A stretch of DNA of 64,000 nt from UBA4416 sp040387555 (GTDB lineage: Bacteria; Bacteroidota; Bacteroidia; B-17B0; Aurantibacillaceae), in the NCBI GenBank assembly GCA_040387555.1, contig JAZKDO010000003.1, positions 992,001 to 1,056,000 on the forward strand, in the 5' to 3' direction. Below the pieces are notes generated by a model, which was given only the letters and a program-made list of their open reading frames with translations, was not told the DNA's origin and did not search any database. Position 1 is the stretch's first letter. The number at the start of each line of letters is the position of its first letter. The position numbers and the translations under genes are program-made. Positions 17,664 through 27,067 of the stretch are shown here, in pieces.

Positions 17664-20600
17664 ATGAAATATTTTTTATTGATATTAACTTTTTTGATTG
17701 CTACTTTAAATTTAGTTTCACAGGTAAAACAGCCTGTTTTTCATCCGAAAAATAATATTGTAATTTCTGAAGATGAGAAGCATAAGAGAGCTCATTTTTT
17801 GGATGATTTTTTTTCGAATAAAAGCCAATTAAGATTTTTAATTCCGGCATTTAAGGATATTTTGATAGAGCAAAAAGCAAAATATGGCAATTCTGCCATT
17901 AGCTTTGAAAGAGCTTACTCCCTAGTATTTAGAGAAGAGTTACGTAAAATTAAGGAAGTTGCTTTATCAAGTGCAGAGATGAGCGATAACACATTAAATG
18001 AGTTGTTTCGGGAATTGTATGAAAATACACTTTCAGTTCTTTCGAATAGTGCCACGGTTAAATTGCTTGATGATCGGGATGTTGAATTAATGGATCAGTA
18101 TTACGATCATACAGGTTATTCAAATAAAGTAACAGCAGCATGCACCAATGTTGATTTTGCAGATGGAACAACAAATGGCTGGCAATGCAGTTGGGGAACA
18201 GGATCAGGAAATCAAATTTCCGCTGTAGTTGGTTATAGCAATCAGCCAGTTTATTTTTGTAATCCAGGTACCGGAACCTATTATGCCAATAATATATTTA
18301 TTAGTGCAAATCAATGCTGTACAGGTTCTTTCCTGGGTGTACCAAATGGATGTACAAATGCAGCATCAACCATGTCAACGGTTCCTGTAACTGCGATAGT
18401 AAATAATCCGGCAGTTACGGGCACAGCAAATTCAGGCCCCATAAATTCTTCAGCAAATTCAGGTGGGGCAGGTGTGCATACAATTATGACGGGTGGGACC
18501 GACCCAAATTGTCCCATTAGTGTTGTTCCACCCACCGGGGGAAACTCAATAAGGTTAGGTAATTCTAACGTGAATTTATATAAAGCGCAGCGACTTCGCC
18601 AAACATTTACTGTGGGTGCGGGGAATCCTAATTTTGTGTATCAATATGCAGTAGTAATACAAGACCCCGGATCAGGTCATACCCTGTCAGACCAGCCTTA
18701 TTTTAAAATACGGATGTATGATCAAAGTAATAATTTAATTGATTGCGCTACTTATGATGTTGATGCGCTTAGTGCTCCAAGTATTGGCGGATTTCAATCA
18801 TCTGGAGATGTACTTTATAAAAACTGGTCAACAGTTACAGTGCCTTTGTTATCTTATGTAGGTCAAAATGTTACCATAGAATTCACAACTTCTGATTGTG
18901 CACTAGGCGGACATTATGGATATGCCTATATTCAATGTTTATGTGCACCAATTCCTATTACAAGTTCTTTACCTGTTGTATGTAACGGACAAACCACTGT
19001 GTTAACAGCTCCTCCCGGCGCTGCTACTTATGCATGGGTAGGTCCTGGAATTGTTTCTGGCGCCAGTACTCAAACTGCTGTGGTTAATGTTGGCGGAAGC
19101 TATACAGTTAACATGACAACATTTTATTCTCCTCCTCAAACACCTTGCAATTATTCCCAATCTGTTGCGATAGGTTCAGCACCTGCACCGGCAAGCTCAA
19201 GTTTCACAATGGCTTCTATTTGTTTGGGCGCCCCGGTTACCTTTACAAATAATTCTTCCGGGGGGGGGATTTTTGAGTACATCTGGGATTATGGTGATGG
19301 CTCTCCTACTTTTACAACTGCCACGCTAACAAATCCTGTTCATACCTATACAACTGCCGGAAATTATTCAGTTTCATTAGTTGCAAATAATGGTTGTCCG
19401 CAACCCTTTTCATTGCCTCTTTCAATAAAACCCCAACCCAATGCGGATTTTAATTTAAATAATTCATGTATGGGTGTCGCTAGTAATTTCACAAATACAT
19501 CTACAGCCCCCGCACCGGCAAATTTTTTATCCAATAACTGGAATTTTGGAGATGGAAGCAGTTCTTCTAATATCGGTAATTCATCGCATACCTATACCGC
19601 GGCAAATACCTATTCCGTTTCATTATTAGTAATCAATGATCAACAATGCAGGGATTCCGTTACTAAAACGATCATAATTTCACCCAACCCGGTTATGGCT
19701 ATTGGTTCAAATACAGTTTGTTTAAATTTAACGACTGCATTTACTAATTCCTCTACTGTAGCTGCGCCTGATAACATTGCTACCTGGGCCTGGGATTTTG
19801 ATAATAACGGTTCAACAGATAACGGAGCGCAATCTCCAACTAATACTTTTACAACTGTTGGCACGCATACAGTAGAATTAAAAGCGACCACTAATAATGG
19901 ATGCCGAGATAGCACGACTATCCCTGTTTTGGTAAATGCTATTCAAACTGCAAATTTTACAGCAAGCAACGCGTGTTTAAATTCCGCAATTAACATAGTA
20001 AATAGCACCACTGTAGCTCCTCCTGATTTTATTACAGCTTATAACTGGGATTTTGGAGTTGGCGCCAATCCTTCAACCGGTACTGGTTTTAATCCGGTTT
20101 TACCAAGTTATAATTTGAGTGGAACAAAAACTATTACGTTAAATATTTCGTCTAACACAACATGTACGGCAAATTTAGTTCAAAGCATACAAATTTATGC
20201 ACAACCCGTAGCCAACTTTAGTACAACTTCGGTTTGTCAGTCAACAGCTACTGCTTTTACGGATCTTTCAACCCCAAGCGGTTCTATCATTGCTTGGTCG
20301 TGGGATTTTACTAATAATGGATCCACAGACAATACAACGAATGCACCAACACCTATTTATTCAGCATCCGGTACATTTTCTGCATCGTTGATAATAAGGG
20401 ATAATAATTCCTGCAAAGATACCGTAGTATTACCACTTAACGTTTGGGGCCACGCCATTCCTGACTTTACACCAACCTCTGCCTGTGTGGGAAATGCCAA
20501 TACTTTTAGTAACACCACAAATACAACCACCAATTTAAATGTGGGTGGCACCCCGGTTTGGAGCTGGGATTTTGCAGATGGTTCGCCGGTTAATGCATCA

Positions 20601-23135
20601 CAAGATCCTACGCACACTTATACAACTGGTGCAACGGGAGCTACATTTAATGTGACTTTAACGGCTACAACCACTAACGGTTGTGTTGATAATGTTGTAA
20701 AGGCAGTTAAGGTTAACGCTTTGCCAACTGCCACATTTACGCCAATGAATGCATGTGTGAATTCAAATGTAATATTAAACAATGCATCAACTATTGCATT
20801 GCCTGATAATGTTACAACCTATGCCTGGAACTTTGGGGTAGGGTCATCGCCAACACCAACAAGCAGTATTCAAAATCCCCCTATTTTAAAATATAACAGC
20901 AGTGGTATTAAAACCATTACTTTAACAATTTTTGCTAATACAACTTGTAGCGCATCTATTACCCAAACGGTTGAGGTTTATCCACAGCCGGTTGCGAACT
21001 TTAGCGCCACATCAGTTTGCCAATCCACTGCAACAACATATACAGATTTATCAAGCACCCCGACCGGAACAATTACAGGATGGCAATGGGATTTTACAAA
21101 TAACAATTCTATAGATAATAGTACCAGCTCACCAACTAATCTGTTTGTTTCTTCCGGAACTTTCACAACCTCTTTGATTGTTACAAACATGAATGGTTGT
21201 AAAGATACGGTTGCATTACCCGTTGATGTGTGGGGACATACTATCCCTGATTTTTCGCCGGATAAGGTTTGTTTCGGAACAGCCAACACTTTCACTAATT
21301 TAACCAATGAAACAACGAATCCGAATGTTGGAGTGGGAACAACTTATGTATGGGACTTTGCCGATGGTAGTACATCCGGTTTACCAAATCCAAACCATAC
21401 CTATTCGCAAGGTGGAAACAGTAATGCTATACATAACGTTACACTCACTGCCACATCAGTAAATAATTGTGTGGATACTAAAGTTAAAGCAGTTAATGTG
21501 TATGCAGTGCCAACCGCCTCGTTTACATCAGACTCTGTTTGTTTAGGTTCCGCATCACACATGATGGACGCAAGTAATGGAAATGGTAATATAGTTAATA
21601 CTTATGCTTGGGATTTTTCGAGCAACGGCACAGTGGATGTTCTGGGTGTAGCAAATCCAAACTTTGTGTTTCCTAGTTATGGAAGCAATACTTTATCCTA
21701 CACTGTTTCTACATCTCCAGTTGTTGGTTTAGTTTGTTCTAATCTTACCAGCTCAATCACTGTTTGGGTAAATCCAAATCCTGTGCCTGACTTCACGTTC
21801 GTTAATAACTGTATTAATGCGCAACCTAATACTTTTGATGGCTCATCGAGTATAATTGCTGTAGGCTCAAACACTGCTTATGCCTGGGCTTTTGGTGATG
21901 GATCAATTGCAACACCAACTAGTTCAGCAATAGCAACGCATAATTACGCGCTCGCAGGTGTTTATAACACCACGCTAATCGTTACTTCTAATAAAGGCTG
22001 CCAGGGCGTTGTGAGCAAACAGGTAGCTGTTTATGAAAAGCCTTATATGAAAATTGCCAGTTCCCGAACCTGTGACCAATCTGCAATGACCTTTACTGCG
22101 ATAAGTTTGCCGAATAGCGGGAATGTTACTAATTGGTTTTGGGATTTTAATAATTCTATTTCAACTTTTGAAGGCGCAGGTCAAACAACAAATTTTACAT
22201 TTGGGAGTCCGGGTTCTCAAACCGTTGCGTTGATAGCGGTAACAAGCCCTGGTGGTTGTAAAGATACTATCATCAAAGCGGTGTACGTGAATTATAATCC
22301 TGTTGCAATTTTTAGTGGAGATAAACTCAGTGGATGTCCTATTCCTTTACATTGCGTTAATTTTACAGATGCATCACCAACAATAACAGGGCCGGCACAA
22401 ATCTCACAATGGCAATGGACATTAGGTGATGGAACAACTTTAAATAATCCAACCAGCGCTATGGTGAACCATTGCTATGGGAACAGTAGCAGCAGTCAGT
22501 TATCTTTTTTCAGTGTGTCGTTAGTAGTAACTACAGATAGTGGCTGTGTAAGTCCGATAAATAATAAATCAAACTATATTACTGTTTATCCTACGCCAAT
22601 TGCTGATTACACGGTTAACCCTAATCCGGGAAGCATTTTAACGCCTTTGGAATATTTCACCAATCAATCGGTTGATTATAGCAAATGGTGGTGGACATTT
22701 GGTGACGGTGGTTTTAAAACTGATTCTGTGAACGTAGACCCTTCGCATTTTTACAGTGATGAATCTGCGGCAACGTATTTTTCTAATCTTATTGTAATGA
22801 ATGCATATGGATGTTCTGATACAGCTTATGTTCGTGTAGAGATTCAACCAGACTTTACATTTTATATACCTAACGCTTTTTCTCCGGCTAATAGTGATAA
22901 TATCAATGATGTATTTACTGGTAAAGGAATTGGTATTGACAAATTTGAAATGTGGATTTATGACCGTTGGGGCGAAAGAGTTTTTTATACAGATGATATT
23001 GTAAAAGGCTGGGACGGTAAGGTTCAAGGAAAAGGTGGTGAAGAAAAACAAGACGTGTATATCTGGAAAGTAAAGCTTACCGATGTTCTTGGCAAGAAAC
23101 ATGATTATATAGGTCATGTCACTTTATTAAGATAA
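17664..23135 (+). CDS. Giant PKD-repeat surface protein with type B T9SS/gliding C-terminal domain
   Basis: A 1823-residue secreted protein. A signal peptide (about 1-19) is followed by a charged helical region to about residue 150, then a Cys-containing domain with TNGWQ and GNSIRLGNSNVN segments (about 150-440) that looks like a jelly-roll. From about 510 to 1700 there are at least a dozen PKD-type beta-sandwich modules, recognisable by WDFGDGS/WDFADGS and THTYTT. The last 95 residues carry the gliding-motility-associated domain (FTFYIPNAFSPANSDNIND, then YDRWGERVFYTDD), a type B signal for T9SS export and surface attachment. No catalytic domain is recognised; adhesion is likely. It contains a G9 tract and a long supra-repeat. 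Confidence 0.92.
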   Translation: MKYFLLILTFLIATLNLVSQVKQPVFHPKNNIVISEDEKHKRAHFLDDFFSNKSQLRFLIPAFKDILIEQKAKYGNSAISFERAYSLVFREELRKIKEVALSSAEMSDNTLNELFRELYENTLSVLSNSATVKLLDDRDVELMDQYYDHTGYSNKVTAACTNVDFADGTTNGWQCSWGTGSGNQISAVVGYSNQPVYFCNPGTGTYYANNIFISANQCCTGSFLGVPNGCTNAASTMSTVPVTAIVNNPAVTGTANSGPINSSANSGGAGVHTIMTGGTDPNCPISVVPPTGGNSIRLGNSNVNLYKAQRLRQTFTVGAGNPNFVYQYAVVIQDPGSGHTLSDQPYFKIRMYDQSNNLIDCATYDVDALSAPSIGGFQSSGDVLYKNWSTVTVPLLSYVGQNVTIEFTTSDCALGGHYGYAYIQCLCAPIPITSSLPVVCNGQTTVLTAPPGAATYAWVGPGIVSGASTQTAVVNVGGSYTVNMTTFYSPPQTPCNYSQSVAIGSAPAPASSSFTMASICLGAPVTFTNNSSGGGIFEYIWDYGDGSPTFTTATLTNPVHTYTTAGNYSVSLVANNGCPQPFSLPLSIKPQPNADFNLNNSCMGVASNFTNTSTAPAPANFLSNNWNFGDGSSSSNIGNSSHTYTAANTYSVSLLVINDQQCRDSVTKTIIISPNPVMAIGSNTVCLNLTTAFTNSSTVAAPDNIATWAWDFDNNGSTDNGAQSPTNTFTTVGTHTVELKATTNNGCRDSTTIPVLVNAIQTANFTASNACLNSAINIVNSTTVAPPDFITAYNWDFGVGANPSTGTGFNPVLPSYNLSGTKTITLNISSNTTCTANLVQSIQIYAQPVANFSTTSVCQSTATAFTDLSTPSGSIIAWSWDFTNNGSTDNTTNAPTPIYSASGTFSASLIIRDNNSCKDTVVLPLNVWGHAIPDFTPTSACVGNANTFSNTTNTTTNLNVGGTPVWSWDFADGSPVNASQDPTHTYTTGATGATFNVTLTATTTNGCVDNVVKAVKVNALPTATFTPMNACVNSNVILNNASTIALPDNVTTYAWNFGVGSSPTPTSSIQNPPILKYNSSGIKTITLTIFANTTCSASITQTVEVYPQPVANFSATSVCQSTATTYTDLSSTPTGTITGWQWDFTNNNSIDNSTSSPTNLFVSSGTFTTSLIVTNMNGCKDTVALPVDVWGHTIPDFSPDKVCFGTANTFTNLTNETTNPNVGVGTTYVWDFADGSTSGLPNPNHTYSQGGNSNAIHNVTLTATSVNNCVDTKVKAVNVYAVPTASFTSDSVCLGSASHMMDASNGNGNIVNTYAWDFSSNGTVDVLGVANPNFVFPSYGSNTLSYTVSTSPVVGLVCSNLTSSITVWVNPNPVPDFTFVNNCINAQPNTFDGSSSIIAVGSNTAYAWAFGDGSIATPTSSAIATHNYALAGVYNTTLIVTSNKGCQGVVSKQVAVYEKPYMKIASSRTCDQSAMTFTAISLPNSGNVTNWFWDFNNSISTFEGAGQTTNFTFGSPGSQTVALIAVTSPGGCKDTIIKAVYVNYNPVAIFSGDKLSGCPIPLHCVNFTDASPTITGPAQISQWQWTLGDGTTLNNPTSAMVNHCYGNSSSSQLSFFSVSLVVTTDSGCVSPINNKSNYITVYPTPIADYTVNPNPGSILTPLEYFTNQSVDYSKWWWTFGDGGFKTDSVNVDPSHFYSDESAATYFSNLIVMNAYGCSDTAYVRVEIQPDFTFYIPNAFSPANSDNINDVFTGKGIGIDKFEMWIYDRWGERVFYTDDIVKGWDGKVQGKGGEEKQDVYIWKVKLTDVLGKKHDYIGHVTLLR
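19260..19268 (+). repeat. G9 homopolymer inside the PKD-protein gene
   Basis: Nine consecutive G bases encode Gly-Gly-Gly at about codons 533-535, near the start of the PKD array. It is the longest G tract noticed in this AT-rich window. A one-base slip would end translation before most PKD modules and the sorting domain. Confidence 0.9.
19951..21515 (+). repeat. Two-copy supra-repeat of three PKD modules, about 780 bp period
   Basis: Three successive PKD modules recur in the same order. The first starts at ANFTASNACLNS (19951) and ATFTPMNACVNS (20731); the second at PVANFSTTSVCQSTAT and PVANFSATSVCQSTAT; the third at WGHAIPDFTP and WGHTIPDFSP. A further module begins near 21515. This indicates duplication of a block of about 260 residues inside the gene. 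Confidence 0.85.
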
Positions 23136-23452
23136 AGGAGGAATTTGATCTTATTGAAAATCGCGAAGATTTTTTACAGATGTTCTTGGATATACTGATT
23201 TACTATAATAGTAACTACAGAACAATACTGTAATTCTTAAAGTCGTTGCAAAAAACGTCCCTTCTTAATAGATATTTATTTTGAGTTGCAAATGCCAGCT
23301 AACATTCTATCTTTGTTTAGCTTTTGGGGGCTAAACGGTTCAACCGCACTTCTTTTTACTCCAAAAAGTGTTCCCTCGCTTTAAAGCAAGCCCTAACAAA
23401 AGATGAATGATTCAAACAGAACAATGTAGATCTTAATAAACAGAGAAACAAA
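23136..23452 (+). other. 317-bp intergenic region with hairpins, no gene seen
   Basis: No credible reading frame is present. Small inverted repeats include GTTTAGC...GCTAAAC (23315-23336) and CACTTcTTTTT...AAAAAGTG (about 23348-23371), without a clean terminator tail. The segment may hold the end of the long upstream transcript and the promoter of the next gene, but I cannot place either. Confidence 0.5.
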
Positions 23453-25111
23453 ATGAAAACCATTTACACACTTATTTTACTGCTTGCAAATACAATTAGT
23501 TTACAGGCACAAACACCCACTTGGTTATGGGCTAACAGAGCTGGTGGAGTGTCATCTGATGAAGGTAGCGCAATTACAGTTGATGTTTTGGGCAATACAT
23601 ATATAACAGGTGTTTTTTCCGCGCCTTCGTGTTCGTTTGGTACAACAACTTTAACAAACGTAAGTTTTACAGATGTATTTATTGCTAAATACGATGCTTC
23701 GTCTAATTTAGTTTGGGCAAAAAGTGCTGGTGGTTTAGGCTATGATAAAAGTACATCAATAGCTGTTGATACAAGTGGTAATGTATACGTAACTGGTTAT
23801 TTTAATAGTTCAACTATAACCTTCGACACTATAACATTGACTACCACTGCGGGCTACGACATGTTTATTGCTAAATATAACTCCAATGGCAATATTTTAT
23901 GGGCAAAAAATATAGGAGGTGCTAGCGCTGATTATTCAAATTCTATTTCGGTTGATTCAATTGGGAATAGTTTTATAACTGGATATTTCAGGAGTGCATC
24001 TATTCAGTTTGGAAGTACTACACTTTTCAATACAGCTACTGGTGGATCTAATTACTTTGTGGCAAAATACAATTCACTTGGAAGTCCGGTTTGGGCAAAG
24101 GCCGCCGTTTCTGGTAATGTAACTGGAAATAGCATTAAATCAGGTAATAATGGTAGTCTATTTGTTACTGGCTTTTTTTCGGGTACTGCAACGTTTGATA
24201 CGATTACCAAAACTAGTATAGGCAGTAAAGATATTTTTACGGCAAAATACGATGCATTAGGAAATGTGGCTTGGGTAAAATCTATTGGCGGACTAAATGA
24301 AGAAATTAGCTATGGAATAAGTACGGATGGCTACAACAACAGTTATGTTACAGGTTATTTTAAAAGTATATATGTTACGGTAGGAACTACAACCTTTACT
24401 AACAGCGGTGCTCCTGATGGTGATGTTTTAACAGTAAAATACAATAATGCAGGCAATGTGGTATGGGCTAAAAAAGTTGATAACTACAGCAATGCTTTAG
24501 GCTTAGCAATAGCAACAGATGTGATTGGCAATAGTTATGTTACAGGTAATTACTTAGGCTCACCATTAACATTCGGCAGTATTGTTTTAAATGGACCAAG
24601 TGCAATGACCAATGTTGGTGATTTATTTGTTGTAAAATATGATCCTTCAGGAACTCCACTATGGGCTAGAAATTTATTATCCACAATTGGAGCAAGAGGA
24701 AGTGGAATTGCCATTGATAATGTCGGCAACTGCTACTTAACAGGTTTTTTTGATGATGCAACTTTGGCTTTTGATAACACAACGCTTGCCAATGTTGGTA
24801 ATCTAGGCGAGATGGAAATTTTTGTTGGAAAACTTGGTCCTTCTTCGACAGTCGGTATACATCAAGTTGACATATTAAATGAATTGACACTTTTTCCAAA
24901 CCCAAGTTCAGGAATACTCTTCATTAATTTAAATAATAATTCGTTTGCGGAAATAGCAATTACAAATATTTTAGGTGAACTTATTTATAAAACAACCACA
25001 AAAACACAACAAACCGAAATTGATTTAAGAACTGAACCTATAGGCATTTATTTAATTAAAATGACTGATGAAAATAAAAATGTAACGAGCAAAAAAATCA
25101 TTAAACAATAA
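23453..25111 (+). CDS. SBBP-repeat surface protein with type A T9SS sorting domain
   Basis: A 552-residue secreted protein. A signal peptide (cleavage near residue 20, QAQ) precedes about nine repeats of 45-55 residues with the pattern 'GNxYxTGxF...F...T...DxFxAKYxxxGNxxWAK', typical of SBBP beta-propeller-like repeats. The last 75 residues form a type A sorting domain (LFPNPSSGILFINL, then GELIYKT and a Lys-rich end KKIIKQ), so it should cross the outer membrane by T9SS and be anchored or released. Function unknown. The protein at 35306-37000 has the same architecture. Confidence 0.9.
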   Translation: MKTIYTLILLLANTISLQAQTPTWLWANRAGGVSSDEGSAITVDVLGNTYITGVFSAPSCSFGTTTLTNVSFTDVFIAKYDASSNLVWAKSAGGLGYDKSTSIAVDTSGNVYVTGYFNSSTITFDTITLTTTAGYDMFIAKYNSNGNILWAKNIGGASADYSNSISVDSIGNSFITGYFRSASIQFGSTTLFNTATGGSNYFVAKYNSLGSPVWAKAAVSGNVTGNSIKSGNNGSLFVTGFFSGTATFDTITKTSIGSKDIFTAKYDALGNVAWVKSIGGLNEEISYGISTDGYNNSYVTGYFKSIYVTVGTTTFTNSGAPDGDVLTVKYNNAGNVVWAKKVDNYSNALGLAIATDVIGNSYVTGNYLGSPLTFGSIVLNGPSAMTNVGDLFVVKYDPSGTPLWARNLLSTIGARGSGIAIDNVGNCYLTGFFDDATLAFDNTTLANVGNLGEMEIFVGKLGPSSTVGIHQVDILNELTLFPNPSSGILFINLNNNSFAEIAITNILGELIYKTTTKTQQTEIDLRTEPIGIYLIKMTDENKNVTSKKIIKQ

Positions 25112-25161
25112 AGCTCCTCCATTGTTCCAATTCTGCATGCAGAAAAATGAGTGGGAATGAG

Positions 25162-25671
25162 CTATACCAAGTACACTGCCTCTTTTCCTTTCTTAGAAAA
25201 ATCAGTGTCTATGCGTTCCTGTAAAGTAGTGGATAAAGAAAGTCCAACGAAATCAGCTTTTACAGGGAAGCGTGTGTGACTGCGGTCAACGAGCACTAAT
25301 GTATTTAATTGCTTTACCGGTTTATTTAAAAATAATTTCACAGCGTAGATGAGTGTTTTACCACTATTCAAAACATCATCAACTAAAATCACTGATTTGT
25401 TTTCAAAATCTTTTTCTGTGAAATCTATTTTGGGCTCAAATGACCATGGATTTTCTTTGTCTAATTTTATTTTACCAAGTTTAGTTTTAATGCTGGAGAT
25501 CTCATTAAGGAGAACAGCAATACGCTCAGCAACTTTATAACCATTACCTTCAATTCCAACAATTAGAAGTTCTTTTTCTTTAAAATTGTTTTCATAAACC
25601 TGGTAAGCCATACGGTTTAACTTCTGGTTAATTTGAATGGAATCTAAGATCTTCGTTTTTTGCATATACAA
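25162..25671 (-). CDS. PyrR-like phosphoribosyltransferase
   Basis: A 169-residue type I phosphoribosyltransferase. The PRPP-binding signature is VILVDDVLNSGKTL, an N-terminal flexible-loop region precedes it, and a VDRSHTRFPVKADFVGLSLS segment resembles the VDRGHRELPI.PDFVG segment of PyrR. PyrR proteins have uracil phosphoribosyltransferase activity and in some bacteria regulate pyrimidine genes by binding mRNA. No pyr genes or PyrR binding loop are seen here, so a plain salvage role is as likely. It is the last gene of the four-gene run starting with the carboxylase. An alternative start is MQKTK two codons in. Confidence 0.8.
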   Translation of the reverse strand: MYMQKTKILDSIQINQKLNRMAYQVYENNFKEKELLIVGIEGNGYKVAERIAVLLNEISSIKTKLGKIKLDKENPWSFEPKIDFTEKDFENKSVILVDDVLNSGKTLIYAVKLFLNKPVKQLNTLVLVDRSHTRFPVKADFVGLSLSTTLQERIDTDFSKKGKEAVYLV

Positions 25672-25699
25672 ATCTAGTTTAATTGAAATGAAATTTCAA

Positions 25700-26653
25700 T
25701 TAATGTTCAATAAAATTAATGATGGCTTTATTTACTTTTTTGTAATCCCTGAAATGAGCATCGTGCTTGGCTTTTGGAAGCAGGATGAGCTGCGTGGTAT
25801 TAGGAAAAGCTTTATGTAGTTCTTTTCCAACGCTCACAGGTACAGCTCCGTCTTTTTCACCCCAAATTAAAAGTGTGCGTGTTTTATCTAAATTGTAATT
25901 ATAGTTTTGATAGGTATTTTGATGCACCATTAAGTAATTCATTTGTTTATCGCGAACTGCCTTTGATGGTGCAAAAAAATAAGTAAGGATTTTACGTTTA
26001 AATCTTTTGGTAATTGGAAACGACCTGGACATCACAGCTCTTGTCATACCATTAAATTCGGTAATTGTAGTAGGTACAATTACATTATTAATATTGGCTA
26101 CACCTACCATTTGAGCTAAACTATCTGCCATTTGAGCCGAGAAAAATTTCACCGGAGCGTCCAATATAATGAGTTTATTTATTTCCGGTTGATATAGCTG
26201 GTTATACATGGCGGCAACTAATCCGCCATAGCTAAATCCCATCACGTTTATTTTTTTTGTGATCCCTAATTTCAAAATGGCGGAATGTATTTGTTCTGCC
26301 TGAAACTCTACGGAATAATTTTGAGAGTCAGAGGTACTCTCTCCAAAATAAATCAGGTCAGGAAGTATCAGGTTAAATTCTTTAGACAGTGGTTTGATCT
26401 GGCTGCTCCAGTTGGTACGTGCATTTGCGCCCATACCATGAAGCATTAACAAATAAGGCTTTAAGGAATCATTATTGAATGTGATGTGCAGTGTTGCATC
26501 TTTTGTGGACAAGAGTGTATCATGCTTTACAAATTTCAGTAAATGTTTTCTTGCAGCATTATCTTGCCACCGAAATATTGCTGGTGTTTTTGTTTGAGAT
26601 AAAATAATAGACGAGCAGCATGCCAATAAAATTACTATGGCTACTAATCTCAT
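25700..26653 (-). CDS. Exported alpha/beta hydrolase
   Basis: A 317-residue hydrolase with an N-terminal signal sequence (about 1-20, ACCSSIILSQ), so it acts outside the cytoplasm; a lipoprotein form is possible at the Cys pair. The oxyanion region is LLMLHGMGANAR (about 69-79), the nucleophile elbow is GFSYGG (Ser141), a likely acid Asp is in LIWGEKDGAVP and the catalytic His is in KAKHDAHF near 298. The substrate is unknown; the family includes esterases and C-C hydrolases. It follows the small upstream gene by two bases. Confidence 0.85.
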   Translation of the reverse strand: MRLVAIVILLACCSSIILSQTKTPAIFRWQDNAARKHLLKFVKHDTLLSTKDATLHITFNNDSLKPYLLMLHGMGANARTNWSSQIKPLSKEFNLILPDLIYFGESTSDSQNYSVEFQAEQIHSAILKLGITKKINVMGFSYGGLVAAMYNQLYQPEINKLIILDAPVKFFSAQMADSLAQMVGVANINNVIVPTTITEFNGMTRAVMSRSFPITKRFKRKILTYFFAPSKAVRDKQMNYLMVHQNTYQNYNYNLDKTRTLLIWGEKDGAVPVSVGKELHKAFPNTTQLILLPKAKHDAHFRDYKKVNKAIINFIEH

Positions 26654-26655
26654 TT

Positions 26656-27063
26656 TTAGAATTTGATAGTTTTTAACCAGGCAACAGCATCTTGTTCATT
26701 ACTAAAAACCTTGTATGGCCTTTTTGGTTTATTAATCTTTAAATAAAAATTGGCAACGAGTTTATATGCAAAATTATTTACAATAACCGCGGAAGCGCCA
26801 ACCATCGACTGTTCTTCAATGAAAATGGCATTTTGTTTAGCTTCCTTAGTAACAGAAACGTTTTCCGCAGCTAAAAAGATAAAAGGCATTAATTTACCAT
26901 CCGTTATATCAGAGTAAAGGACAAGTAACTTATTTTGAAGTTCAATATTAATAGTGCATTGGTCTTTAAATAATACATACACTATCCCATTTGATTTTAA
27001 TGCGATATGGATTGTTTTTAAATCAATCTCCTTTACGGTTATTATTTTCTCTTCGCTGCTCAT
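26656..27063 (-). CDS. Small cytoplasmic protein of unknown function, STAS/SpoIIAA-like pattern
   Basis: A 135-residue soluble protein without signal peptide. I begin it at MSSEEK (27063) because an upstream ATG would overlap the carboxylase gene. Alternating strands and helices, with an 'FIFLAAENVSVTKEAKQNA' segment and a final 'VFSNEQDAVAWLKTI' helix, resemble the small STAS/SpoIIAA-like proteins common in Bacteroidota, which end in a similar 'EEAxxWL' helix. This is a weak pattern match. It lies four bases after the carboxylase and two before the hydrolase, so it is in their operon. Confidence 0.65.
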   Translation of the reverse strand: MSSEEKIITVKEIDLKTIHIALKSNGIVYVLFKDQCTINIELQNKLLVLYSDITDGKLMPFIFLAAENVSVTKEAKQNAIFIEEQSMVGASAVIVNNFAYKLVANFYLKINKPKRPYKVFSNEQDAVAWLKTIKF

Positions 27064-27067
27064 TATT

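Noticed and set aside
22638..23117. A 159-codon open frame antisense to the end of the PKD gene
   Set aside because: It overlaps the well-conserved CHU_C domain on the other strand and has non-protein-like composition.
25112..25161. Palindrome CTGCATGCAG (25134-25143) within a larger imperfect hairpin as terminator
   Set aside because: The outer stem (AGCTC...GAGCT) is broken by mismatches and no T-run follows on either strand, so I do not call it.
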